Shown: positions 21,113 to 31,809 of the stretch, in pieces
How positions within the stretch are numbered: position 1 is the first letter of the stretch
Layout of the letters: the number at the start of each line of letters is the position of its first letter
DNA from: Calendula officinalis
Lineage: Eukaryota; Streptophyta; Magnoliopsida; Asterales; Asteraceae
Assembly (NCBI GenBank): GCA_963853835.1
Contig: OY970825.1
Span: forward strand, 83,041,942-83,105,941
DNA length: 64,000 nt
Reading direction: 5' to 3'
Position numbers and translations under genes: made by a program
Notes under the pieces: model-generated
Seen by the model: only the letters and a program-made list of their open reading frames with translations
What the model was told of the DNA's origin: nothing
Database searches by the model: none

Positions 21113-24100
21113 CTATTCCTCTGCTTTCATGAAATGATATGCTCTCCTTAACCTCTGCAACAAACACCAATTTGTTAGTTATAACAAACAGTAACTGAAT
21201 TGAATTGAAATGAAATGATGGTGCAACACAAGTACCGCTGTTGTATCTCTAATGCGAAGCAGATCCAACCTTTCTTGTGCTCTCCGCTTTGTTAAAGTAG
21301 CAAGCTGCAGCATCCACCAAACAATTCTTTCTAAATATTACAATATGCTTTTTATCAACCGAAAACATAAATATTTTCATTAATGTTCTAATTATTAATA
21401 AAATTATTTACGAGGTTTTGGTAATTATAACTTATGAAGGCCCATTATGATAATTACAGCCCATCTACTTTAGTAATTAGAGCTTTTTAATGAAAGTTTT
21501 ATTGGCCCTGTTTTGTTATTATCGCCCAAAGTAGGCTAACTCAAAAACAGACCAGACCACCTTCTAAATATATTATTATTTTAATGACTTTTAAACTATA
21601 CTTTTGGCGATTTTGACTCCCCTTTTGCTTTTTAGCAAACCTTTGTTTTGTTTAAAGATAAAATATTCATAAGTATTTGGGTTTGAATTACCCAAAAACT
21701 GAAGCTTTCAAGATCCCTTGTTGAAGGCATCAAACCTTCTGCTTTTTGCAGTTCTGCAACCCTCATTCGATCTGCATCAAAACTCCATCAGATTCTTTAA
21801 GCATCTTGAGTTATAACATCTAGTATATGCTTTTATGGCTCTAAAATTCGACCCAAACCAATCATGCTCAGGTCGGGTGACAGATAAACGAATCGACCCG
21901 TTTAAAATAAAGAAAGATATACATTTTAGTTTCAATAACCTTGTTAGATGGATAGAACATAACTGTTTGACCCGTTTTAATAAGTGGGTTAGACGTTTTA
22001 ATATCTAATATTATATTAAATGTACCTCCTCGTGCTGCTTCTTGAGCTGCTTTTATCCATGTTCGAGCATATTCTGCCACTATATCTGTCATATCCTGCA
22101 ACTGTAACCATCAAAAATCACCATGATTATAACATCTAATGCAAAATATGAGAACCAACAACTTTTATTCTATTACGTTTGGTTTGGCTGCTTGATTACC
22201 CAAATCATTACAAGATATTAGTTACTATATTGTTGTTGTTGTGGTTGGAATAAACATCAGATTAAATGATAAGTCAAAGTATAATTACATCAGATCTTTC
22301 TTTTGTTCCTTCTGCTGGAGACAAATCCTGCACCCATTCGATCTCAGCAACACGGTACCTTCATAAATAAATTATAAAGAAATAAAAAACATTAGAAACT
22401 AATTTTTGAACTGGAAAATGTGTGGCAGCAAGTAAACCTAACCCGTCTTGATCCCAATTTCCAAGGATGTGGCATCTTCTTCGACTTTCAACCTGCATCA
22501 ATTACATATGGGCGGGTCAACGGGTCAAAACGGGTTCAGGTTGGAACAGGGCATATCTTAGTACGGCTAAACGGGCTGGGTCCACCTTAACATTGTTTGT
22601 ACAAAATTTTACTTTTTTAAAAACTAACCAGTGTGTCAAAACTCAAATATGTTTAAAAAATATAATATTATTTCAATAATTATCTGTTTTTTTAATAAAA
22701 TGATTTTTGAGGTTTTATAATACACTTTGGATGACTTTCAAACCATTTTACCCGTTGGTGATAAAACATAACTCAAATCAACCCGTTCGTAAGTAAACGG
22801 GCCGAATTTCCCACCACCAGTAATATAAAATATAAAAGGTGCAACATAAAACAAGAATAAAATCTGACCTCCAGGAAGAAACGGCCATCAGGAAGTGGCT
22901 CACAACTGCATGATTGAAAAACAGTTATTAATTAGGTTGAAACAGAGCATGTGTGTAAGATATGATTGAAACATACTCTGTAATTTCAACTTCACATGCA
23001 TAATCAGCTACAGATCCTGTTGTAGAGTCAAGAATAACCTACATGTTATTATGCAAACGCAAATCACACCCAGTTGTTTCTAAGAAATTCAAAAAATTGG
23101 ACAAAAAGTGTTTCAGGTCAATCTGACCCGACCCGTTGCAGAAATGACCTGCTTTGACCCGTTACCCGACCGCCCATTTTGCCACATACATAAACGAAAA
23201 AAGAAAAATCATATGTACCATTCCCATTCGCCTATTTCCTTCCATGATTCTCCTCACCTGTCATAACCACAATTTATCTTTAATTAACAGATTATTATCA
23301 AACAGGCATGGATATAAATTTAAAAAGGTAAAAAACTAACCATAAGTCTGTAACGGGCTTCAAAAATATTAAGGTGGAATTTCTGGCAAGGTAGGACAAC
23401 ATCCATGACAAAAAGAGGTAAGAAATCAGGACCCAAATTCGTCAAATTCTCATTTTCCAATTTCCTCTCTGCATATTCCACTGGAAAGTTTCTCTCTATT
23501 ATATTTTTCAGTGTCACACTGAAATAAAAAGGAAAAAAACATATTATATATTAAATTAAGAAAAACGAAACCTATGATCTATAAATTCTAACAAAATATG
23601 GTTTTATCTGTACCAGAAATCAACTCACCTGATTGCACAAGTTCTAGGGCTGATAAACAGAACCGTACGGCACAATGGGCATCTGTTTCCTAACAAGGGC
23701 CCAAAAAGAAAATTAAATAAGTAAATTGTTGATTAAAATATATATAAATAAAAAGTCAACTCACCCCGATCCATTGACTGAAATAGACATGAACGACAAA
23801 ATGTATGCCCACATGGAGTTGTGATTGGTTCATAGAGTAATTTCAAGCAAACAGTGCAGTCAAAATCATCCGTTCGTGGTGTTTGACCGTGGTTTCTTTT
23901 CCCAAATATATTTGATGTAAATCGTTCTAAATTCTTTAAAGCATTGCTACATGATACCACACATATAATGATATAAAACCTTATATCACTGCACAGTAAA
24001 TGCAAAAAAAAAAAAAAAAAAAAAGAAACAGAGAAATTACCTTGAAGGATCAACCTGAAGACCTGTAAGAATTACATCACGGGCTACCTCAAACTTTTCT

Positions 24101-25733
24101 AACTGCCAAATAATATTTAATATCAAGATGAGTAACATGAATAGGTTAATGATTAATAGGTTAACAATATTCTCACCAAAATGAGTGCATTTGCCTTGAG
24201 GATATAAGCAATAACAGAATTCTTCTTTAAATTCATAAACTGCTCAGCGTCTTTCAGTGCAAGCTGAATATACAAACTCCTAAGATTAAATAATATATAA
24301 ATAAATCAATAAATAAATAAAATAAAGATGACATATACACTAGCATGAGTTGTAGGATCAAGTCCACTTAAGGGTCTACGTTCAGACAAAGAAGCTGGTC
24401 TGTGTTTCAGAAATTGGACAATCCTGGTTCACATCATCAAACAAATCCTTAGTACTTTTTATTGAACATATAATTAGAATTATATATATAATACATAATA
24501 TATACACGCACACACACTCATTCACCTGAGGTAAGCAGCACTCCGGTTGCTAAGAATCACAGGGTCATCTGGTTTGATATTATGAGCTCTCGAGTAGCAA
24601 TTCACTGCCTGATTAATCAACATACGTATTATCTCGATAACTTAAAAGAAAAATAATAGCACATAAAAACAAAAATATAATAATAACTTGAATAATTTTT
24701 TTTTCGGTTTAATCTAGACTTAAATTCGTAACCGATAACATACCCAAGTGTTCGTTTAATCAGTTTCACGATAATAGTGCCAAAAATCCAGATAGCCCGA
24801 ACGATTAATCCAAATTTTATTTGGTTTGGTCGGTTTATTCAGTGTTGGTTTTCTTTAATTTCACTACTTTTAATGCATAATTTTATATTTTTATATAACA
24901 AAACCGTTAAAAAAGCTTAAGGTTCCTCCAACACCAATCTTACATGTAACACTTTTTTTTGTTGCATAATTTAACATGCTACACTATAATACGTTTCTCC
25001 AAATTGTGTATATTGCAGGCAAACATCAAGTACTCAAAACTCATATCTATTAGTTTTATAGAAAATACATACAAAACTATTGTTAAGCGGAATATATATT
25101 ATTTTCGAAAAGATGAATGGCAAATTTGCTCTTGAAGCTTTGTTTAGTGGCAAATAAGGATCTTTGAAAAGCTGAGTGGAAAATTTGCAATTTTAGCCGA
25201 AACTGATGCAAAAATGAATCTAAAAAGCAAGTAGTCTAATTATGTACCTCCTCGTAACGGTGGTCTCTGAATGCTTTGTTCCCCAATTTCATTAGATCAT
25301 AAAGATGATTAGACCTTCCTGTGTCTAATGAATCTTCTTCATTTCCCTGAATTATTGATACAAAATCTCCATTCAGAACCTCAGAAGTTGAAATAACAAT
25401 AAACCGAAATCTCAAACTTCATAAAATTCAATTTAAGCTAAATCACAAAAAATGCAATTAAACTCTCAATTACTGCAACTTGATCTTCACTCAACAGTTA
25501 ACAAACTGATATCCAAAATGTTAATTCCTCAATTTACCATCAACCAGTATTAGTACATCACGAATTGTGCAATTGCCCCAAATTAATTATGGTTGGAACA
25601 TTTTTCCTGCCATTGATCGTAATTTAAGCAATTTATGAAGTATAAAAACCCTAAAACTCACCGGAACTAAATCCTGGACATCTTCAATCCCTTCCAAGCT
25701 AAATTCAGTCGGTGATTCATCTTCAGTATCCAT
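21113..25733 (-). CDS. TPR-RING-LON domain protein (LONRF-type E3 ubiquitin ligase), 18 exons
   Basis: By eye, exons from 5' to 3' (all minus) are 25733-25662, 25346-25248, 24608-24526, 24423-24339, 24263-24177, 24102-24041, 23946-23765, 23689-23629, 23518-23341, 23257-23219, 23038-22977, 22905-22869, 22492-22443, 22358-22289, 22101-22026, 21771-21692, 21304-21236 and 21154-21113. They total 1,434 nt, 477 residues, with frames joining throughout. Residues about 38-162 are TPR-like helices (NRSAAYL). The C3HC4 RING is C193, C196, C208, H210, C213, C216, C227, C230 (TTPCGHTFCRSC). A LON N-terminal substrate-binding domain follows (VVLPCQKFHLNIFEARYRLM), ending near YHFMKAEE. There is no Lon ATPase or protease. 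The RING is expected to recruit an E2 for ubiquitin transfer; substrates are unknown. The gene looks intact. Confidence 0.93.
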
Positions 25734-26816
25734 TAGAAGAGAGCTATAATTGGGGAAATGTATATGATAATAGTAGTAATAATTGAGCGAAAATGGAAGC
25801 AAATAAGAGAGTGAAAGGAGAATGTAATGGCGTTAATTGAAGGTGAAAGATAACAGCGTGTTCTTCCGTGTATCCTTCGTTCCATACACGGACCAGATTC
25901 ATTTACGTGTACTCTATATCTACTGTATATGTATATCAGTATCAGTATACGCATACGTATAATATCAATGTTTTAAAATTCCAATTGAACTTGAAATGAG
26001 AAACGACAATCGGTTGGAATGAGCTTGTAAAAGCTTGTTATGCTATTTATTTTGTGTTATTTTTTGGCATAATTACTATATTATAAATACTTAATAATAT
26101 TTTTATTTGGTTTAAATGACTGGCTAATTAGTTTAACCGTATATAAAACTTGATAAAGTATATGTATACTCGATAACAACTGCGATTGAACAGTCGTTCT
26201 CAAAAATGTTTAAAAATGTTAGATTCGGCCGAGAGAGGGAGAAAATATAATAATTGACTGGCTAATTAGTTTAACCGTACTTAAAACTTGATAAAGTATT
26301 AATGGAAGTTTGACTTAATGTTGGTGCTAACAATCTCACCTAAAAATTCCATTCTATTTTTCTTTCTTGTAGTATAAATAAAATGATTAGCTTGTTATGC
26401 CGATATTATATCATATCATATGATACTATAAATGAAAATTAATTAAAATATTAATATAAAAATATTTATTTAATTTTATATGAAAAAAGAAGTTTATGCC
26501 TATATTTTCTTCATATTTATATGTTTACTTACTTTTAAATATAACATTTGTCATCTACTAATTCTCTTTCTCTCATATACTCATTTGAATAGATTATGTA
26601 TTATTGTTGTCATATACATGTATACTTACATTTATGTACATATATAAGTATGTAAATGTGTGTGTATCCTTGTTTGGATATGTGTGTGAAAAATATGAAT
26701 ATATTATGTGAAAAACATTATTTAAGATATAGTAAGTGAAAAACATAATATTTTCCAGTAAAATTATCAATTATAAAGTTATAAAAAAGATATAGTCAAG
26801 TGAAAAACATCAAATA
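25734..26816. other. LONRF upstream region and AT-rich intergenic DNA
   Basis: Up to about 25950 this is the probable promoter and 5' UTR of the minus-strand LONRF gene. A 44-bp direct repeat with two changes (starting GACTGGCTAATTAGTTTAAC) occurs at 26117-26160 and 26255-26298. From 26400 to 26816 the sequence is AT-rich with no visible gene. Confidence 0.5.
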
Positions 26817-27178
26817 TTAGGCCTCTCCCAACCCTTCCCCATCACTAAACCCATCACTAGCGCCACGTCATCGCATCCTTACTGACCTGCTACTGACACG
26901 TTCGTGCCAACCCTACCCATCACTAACCCATCACTAAACCCATCCTTTCCACATCATCATTTCCACATCACCATTTTAATTAATAAAAAAACACATTATA
27001 TTAAATAAAAAAACATTACATTAAATAAAAAAAACATTACATTAATTAAAAAAAAATTACATTAAATTATAAAAAGACATTAAAATTAAAAAAAAAACAT
27101 TAAACTTAAAAAAAAACATTAGACCTAAGAAAATAAAAACATTAGACATAAAAAAAACATTAAACTTTAAAAAAAAAA

Positions 27179-28504
27179 CTACTCGTCGTCCTCGTCTTCC
27201 TCTTCTCCCTCATCGGATGAGTCCGGTTCGGCGTATTTGTCCAATAAACTCCGGCGATATTTTAAAACCGCTTTTCGCTCTCTTCGGCTCAAATTATCAG
27301 GAACCGAACAATGAAGGACTCTGAAAGCATCCGATATCTTTTTCTCCACGGTCGCTTCTTTGATAGTCTTCAAAGTGTCGGCTTGCAGTATGGCGTTCTC
27401 ACATATACGGTCACGAGTTTCGTCACTTGAATACCGTGACGAAGTCGCATCCGAGGAACTTGCCGTACGCCGGCTAACGTTACGACCGATTGGTCGACGG
27501 ATCGGGTCGTCACGGAATAGACCTTCCAGATTTTCGGGAGGGAGCGGGTTGGGGTTGTCATCGCCAAGGTTCACCGGGTTGGGCACGGGAGTGGGTTGGG
27601 GATTCATGACGTTGTAATCTACCCAAAACTTGGGGTAATCTTTTAGTTCCTGCCAACACAGTTCGTACAAAAAGTTCCTCCGGTTGTTGTTGTCATAAAA
27701 TTGTTGTTTTGCGGCGTTGATCATGTCTTGGTCACCCGCCCCACTTTGTCGATTTGACTCGAACCGTTTATAGATTTCCCCAAACTTCCGAACATCCATT
27801 TTTATCTTGTTCCATTTCCCTTGGAGTTGACTTCTGGTGCGTTTTGTATCAACTATTGAGTTGTACTCGGCTTCAATCTGGCCCCAAAGTCGATCACCGG
27901 GTTGTGAGTTCCCGTGTTCTGCGGATTCTGAAGCATTTATCCACCGCTGGGATAAAATAACAGCCTCCTGGATGGACCACTTCTTTACCGTACCAGGCTC
28001 CCTAACCGCTGGTGTAGCTCTTCTTCTTCTTCCCGTTCCCCTGCTTGGTTCGACGGGGTCGGGAACCGCTTGTGGGCCCTGTGCTTCGGCTTCCTCTTCG
28101 GGCGGGGATTCGGGTTGATAGCCAGAACCCGAACCCGAACCGGGATGATAACCGGAGCCATAGAAACCGGGGTGGAAACCGTGTTGGTAACCGGGTTGGT
28201 AACCGGGTTGGTAACCGGGTTGATAACCCGGTTGATAACCGGGTTGATAACCCGGTTGATAACCCGGTTGATAACCGGGTTGATAACCGGGTTGAAAACC
28301 GGGTTGAACCGCGCCTTGGTTCGAGAAACCGCCGGGGGTGGATTGGAACGGCATAAAACCCGAACCCGAACCAGATGCGACGTTGCTCGGGCTGGGCTGG
28401 CTAGTCTGTCCAGCATTTGACGAATATGCTGGTGACGGGATACGGGTGTTTAACAAATTTTGGAAGTGATCATTTGACGCAGAGGAGTTCGATCTACGAC
28501 TCAT
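27179..28504 (-). CDS. Harbinger ORF1: Myb/SANT-like DNA-binding protein, 441 aa
   Basis: Single open frame. Residues about 1-60 are Ser/Asn-rich. Residues about 65-115 hold at least nine near-identical tetrapeptides PGYQ in tandem. A basic stretch RGTGRRRRATPAV is followed by a Myb/SANT-like trihelix (KKWSIQEAVILSQRWINAS, then RLWGQIEAEYNSIV and RSQLQGKWNKIK). The C-terminal half resembles the NAM-associated region common in plant Harbinger ORF1 proteins, and the protein ends in an acidic tail (EEDEDDE). ORF1 proteins bind the element ends and are needed with the transposase for movement. The frame is fully open, so this protein could be made. Similar genes are often annotated as glutathione S-transferase T3-like in plants, a misnomer. 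Confidence 0.85.
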   Translation of the reverse strand: MSRRSNSSASNDHFQNLLNTRIPSPAYSSNAGQTSQPSPSNVASGSGSGFMPFQSTPGGFSNQGAVQPGFQPGYQPGYQPGYQPGYQPGYQPGYQPGYQPGYQPGYQHGFHPGFYGSGYHPGSGSGSGYQPESPPEEEAEAQGPQAVPDPVEPSRGTGRRRRATPAVREPGTVKKWSIQEAVILSQRWINASESAEHGNSQPGDRLWGQIEAEYNSIVDTKRTRSQLQGKWNKIKMDVRKFGEIYKRFESNRQSGAGDQDMINAAKQQFYDNNNRRNFLYELCWQELKDYPKFWVDYNVMNPQPTPVPNPVNLGDDNPNPLPPENLEGLFRDDPIRRPIGRNVSRRTASSSDATSSRYSSDETRDRICENAILQADTLKTIKEATVEKKISDAFRVLHCSVPDNLSRRERKAVLKYRRSLLDKYAEPDSSDEGEEEDEDDE

Positions 28505-28577
28505 GATGAAAATCTGGAAAATAGGTAATGAAGGTAAGTGGGAGAAGTGGTGTAAAATTATGAATGTGAGGGTGTTG

Positions 28578-28585
28578 TATTTATA
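28578..28585 (-). promoter_or_regulatory. TATA box of Harbinger ORF1
   Basis: TATAAATA on the minus strand, about 75-80 bases upstream of the ORF1 ATG. The transposase gene of the related element has an identical box at nearly the same distance (54641-54648). Confidence 0.6.
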
Positions 28586-28813
28586 GGTAAAAAATAGGAT
28601 AAAGGAAAAAAAAAAAAAAAAAACAAAAATTAAATTTTGAATTTAATTTAATACGCTCCCTCGATCCTCGCCACACCCCCGACGGATTCTCTACCCCGTC
28701 GAAAACACGACGTGTTGTTGACGACGCCGGCCACGACGGCACGGTGCCAACGCCGTCGTGGCTCGACGCGAGCTCGACGCCCCCCGACGAATAGCGTTGG
28801 CAGCGGTCTTATA

Positions 28814-29126
28814 CTTCCTCCGATTCAAAATAAGTGACACACTTTGTCTTTCACGCTTTTTGAGGCAAAAGATTATAATGATAGTTAAATTTGATTAATT
28901 AGATGGTTAGTGTAGAATGGGTCCCCACACTTTTTGAATAAAGTGGGTTAATGATGTTTAAAGATAAAAGTAAGGGTAAAGGAGTCATTTCACTTTGATA
29001 AAGTAGATAGTTAGTGGGTGTGGGTTCCATTATTTTTTGCCAAATAAGGTAATTTTTCAAAGTATGTCATTTATTTTGTATCACCCCAAAAATGAAAGTG
29101 TGTCACTTGTTTTGAATCGGAGTAAG
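28814..29126. mobile_element. Stowaway-like MITE
   Basis: Flanked by TA (28812-28813 and 29127-29128). Long inverted ends: left CTTCCTCCGATTCAAAATAA, right (reverse complement) CTTACTCCGATTCAAAACAA, both followed by GTGACACACTTT. About 313 bp, non-coding. It starts 3 bp after the Harbinger element's target duplication. Confidence 0.85.
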
Positions 29127-29128
29127 TA

Positions 29129-29675
29129 TAAGATGTTAGGTAAGGTACAATAAGTCAATAACAATCTAACCATGAAATTAACTTATTGAAAGACAACAAT
29201 CGTGTGCTCAAAAGATGAGAAAAAAATGAAGTAGTTAGAGATTGAAGAGATGACAATGACGTGCTTTTATAAAATATGAAACTATTGAATATGTATGAAT
29301 GAACCTAACACACTTCTTTCTTTTAGTTAATGCTCAAGAAAAGAAAAATATTATATACTCATTTATAACCGCTCTTTTAAGATCGCCGAACTTATATTCG
29401 AGATTATACAAAGTTGCAAATTAATCATTGTCGTGATCATTTTTGAAGTTTTCCGTGGTCATCAGGTAGATGTTTACCCATAGAAGAATGTGACATCTTA
29501 AAAATGATTCGAGAGCTATCACCACTAAGTTATTATTATTGTGCGTTTACTTTTTATTCGTCACTTAGAAGTTAAATCTTAGTATAAACAAAACTGGATT
29601 AGTTAAAGATAATTGTCCTACTATATAATCGTTGGTTGTACATTTGACCGATCGATTAATATATACTCGGTGATA

Positions 29676-29687
<12 letters not shown>
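29129..29687. other. AT-rich intergenic DNA
   Basis: No ORF, repeat or terminal structure recognised. Confidence 0.5.
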
Positions 29688-29713
<26 letters not shown>

Positions 29714-30097
29714 GGGTCCGGATCCGGTGAGGACTCTTTTCCTCGCGAGGACTGTGAGGACTCCAAAAAAAACTCTAAAAATGATCCAAAATAAAAAAAT
29801 TTCGAACAATTCCTTTTTTAAATATCTAAATCGCTATGTATAAGATCAAAAAAAAAAAATTTCCAAAAATGATCCAAAAAAAAAATATGGATCATAATAA
29901 TGATCCACAAAAAAAATATGGATCATTATTATGATTCGCTAAAAAAAGTGGATCATAATTTTTTTTTTGAATTTTTTTTTTTGTCAAATGTAGTAATAAT
30001 CATGGTGGGTTATATATTTTTTTTTCGGAATTTTTTGAAATTTTTATGAGGTGTCCTCGCGAGTCCTCACCGAAAAAAGAGTCCTCACAGGATCCCA

Positions 30098-30100
<3 letters not shown>
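29714..30100 (+). mobile_element. MITE inserted in a (TA)n tract, copy 1 (Micron-like)
   Basis: About 387 bp between a TA tract at 29688-29713 and one at 30102-30143. Ends are imperfect inverted repeats: left GGATCCGGTGAGGACTCTTT, right (reverse complement) GGATCCTGTGAGGACTCTTT. The inside has repeated ATGATCC and GGATCAT motifs that form many small palindromes. Copies recur at 49487-54541 (reverse orientation) and 56446-56816. The habit of sitting inside TA microsatellites recalls the Micron family of rice. No coding capacity. Confidence 0.8.
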
Positions 30101-30143
<43 letters not shown>

Positions 30144-30146
<3 letters not shown>

Positions 30147-31142
30147 CCAAAGTTGTCCAACTCAGCAATTCCACGTCATAATAGCAACTATGCATACCTG
30201 CCACGTTTGCCAGCCACTTTTGAGTTTTGAATCCCCACGTTTGCATCCCACCGAACCTGCTTTCAGCCGTTTAATCGTTTCATCTCCATAACCGCATCTT
30301 TCAATTCCCACATCCAAATTTGTGTATTTAACAACCTGTTACAATGCTTTCCTTGATTTTAGGCTTTGATTTTGAAAACAGTTATGTTTCCACCTTTATA
30401 CATTCATGTAATACGATTGAATCCAAATATCAGTCTTCGTTCAAGATTAGGGTTCAATTCATCTCACTGTTGGTGAATTTGGAATGTCCAGTTGAAATCA
30501 GGTGGTTCTCTTGTGGGCTTTAGGAGAAGGGGGACGTGTTGATATGGATTCACCAAAGTATGACGATCGGGGAGCCAAGGAACATGAGGGATATCATCTA
30601 AGACGACGTTTCACGTGCCTTTGCTGGTATTGATTCTTTTAATTTGGGATATTTGTTGTTCAATTCTTAATTTGGTCAAAGACTGTACTAAGAAATTAGG
30701 GTTCTTAAATTGCTTGGTTTGTTAATTTACAGTGTAAACGCGCAATTTGCATTATGATATCTTAAATCAAAACATCTGGTGAGTACATCCTTCAGTCACT
30801 TTACTTAGATACAGTTAGTATTATTATTATTATTTTCTGACCCTAATTATATGGATAGAGGGAGCAGTGTCTCTTGCACGAGCAGTTTCATGTGAGGCTT
30901 TACCTATCGAACAATTGGACACATTTTGTCCTGAAAAACAAATAATTCGTGCAAATTATCCTGCTATCAGTTTGAAACCAGATGCATATCTCACACATGT
31001 TAAAAAGGTTTGTTTTTTCTCACTTTCTTGTGTATGAATTTATGAATATATTATGGGGTAATTAAAATTAATATATTTACAATTTTAGATCATTTAATTC
31101 TGAATTGACTATAAAAGTGGAAGGCGGTGATTTGATTTTTTC
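30144..31142 (+). other. Remnant of an unidentified gene with one clean exon
   Basis: 30861-31007 is a 147-bp open block (49 codons) bounded by AG and GT, reading GAVSLARAVSCEALPIEQLD and later YPAISLKPDAYLTHVKK. An upstream ATG at 30544 opens a short frame (MDSPKYDDRGAKEHEG) that could belong to the same transcript. I do not recognise the protein. No downstream exon was found before the Pack-MULE at 31152, so it is probably a gene fragment. Confidence 0.4.
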
Positions 31143-31151
31143 ATTTAGAGA

Positions 31152-31800
31152 GAATTTTTTCAAAAATAGACTTGATCGGATATATATTTTCACAAATAGG
31201 TTTGTTTCTTTTTCGTTTTCAAAAATAGGCTTTCCGCCGTCCCCGAGGCCGGCTTCCAATTAAAACCGGACTCCCCGAGGCCGGCTTCCAATTAAAGCCC
31301 CACTCCCCGAGGCCGGCTTCAGTGTACTTGATGTGACCACCGGTTTGGACAACTCCCCGAGGCCGGCTTTAGTGTTTCTGTTTCTTTGCTGGTTTGCTTA
31401 AAAAGACGGAAAGTTGAATCGCATGTTGTAAATCTTCAACTCGTAACATTTCAGTACTTTTGCTTCAATCTTCTATGGCCTCCAAGAAGAAGGAATCAGA
31501 AGGAATCGCCCTTCTCTCTATGTACGGAGATGAAGATGATGATATGGAAGAAGACATGGAAAACAGTGAAAACGACACCATCCCTACCGAGAACAAGGAG
31601 CAGAACGAAAATATGGAAGAAGATGAATTAGAAGCCGGCCTCGGGGAGTGGGGCTTTAATTGGAAGCCGGCCTCGGGGAGTCCGGTTTTAATTGGAAGCC
31701 GGCCTCGGGGACGACGGAAAGCCTATTTTTGAAAACGAAAAAGAAACAAGCCTATTTGTGAAAATATGTATCCGATCACGCCTATTTTTGAAAAAAATTC
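31152..31800 (+). mobile_element. Pack-MULE: Mutator-like element with 170-bp TIRs and a captured gene fragment
   Basis: Flanked by a perfect 9-bp duplication ATTTAGAGA (31143-31151 and 31801-31809), the Mutator-superfamily hallmark. Arms 31152-31320 and 31631-31800 are near-perfect inverted repeats with only a handful of differences by eye. Each arm contains a tandem motif of about 33 bp built around CCCCGAGGCCGGCTTCCAAT. The 310-bp centre carries the 5' part of a cellular gene and no transposase. Confidence 0.9.
31475..31732 (+). pseudogene. Captured SAP30-binding (HCNGP-like) gene 5' fragment inside the Pack-MULE
   Basis: The ATG at 31475 opens MASKKKESEGIALLSMYGDE followed by an acidic stretch (DDDMEEDMENSEND). 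From recall, this is the N-terminus of plant HCNGP/SAP30BP-like transcriptional regulators, about 60 residues out of a protein several hundred long. The frame then runs into the right TIR (EAGLGEWGFNWKPASG) and stops at 31732, making a chimeric 85-residue ORF. About 100 bp of apparent 5' UTR was captured too. Confidence 0.65.
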
Positions 31801-31809
31801 ATTTAGAGA

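Larger units (their letters stand above)
26820..28808 (-). mobile_element. PIF/Harbinger element encoding only ORF1 (Myb-like)
   Basis: 1,989 bp flanked by the 3-bp duplication TTA (26817-26819 and 28809-28811), typical of Harbinger. The termini are imperfect inverted repeats: left GGCCTCTCCCAAC, right (reverse complement) GACCGCTGCCAAC. The right subterminal region is GC-rich with repeated GACG and CGTCG motifs; the left one is A-rich. The element carries a Myb-like ORF1 on the minus strand and no transposase, so it would depend on a transposase supplied in trans. Confidence 0.85.

Noticed and set aside
28045..28420. Plus-strand and alternate-frame ORFs with Asn/Arg or Thr/Gly repeats
   Set aside because: They are shadows of the 12-bp repeat in the minus-strand Harbinger ORF1.
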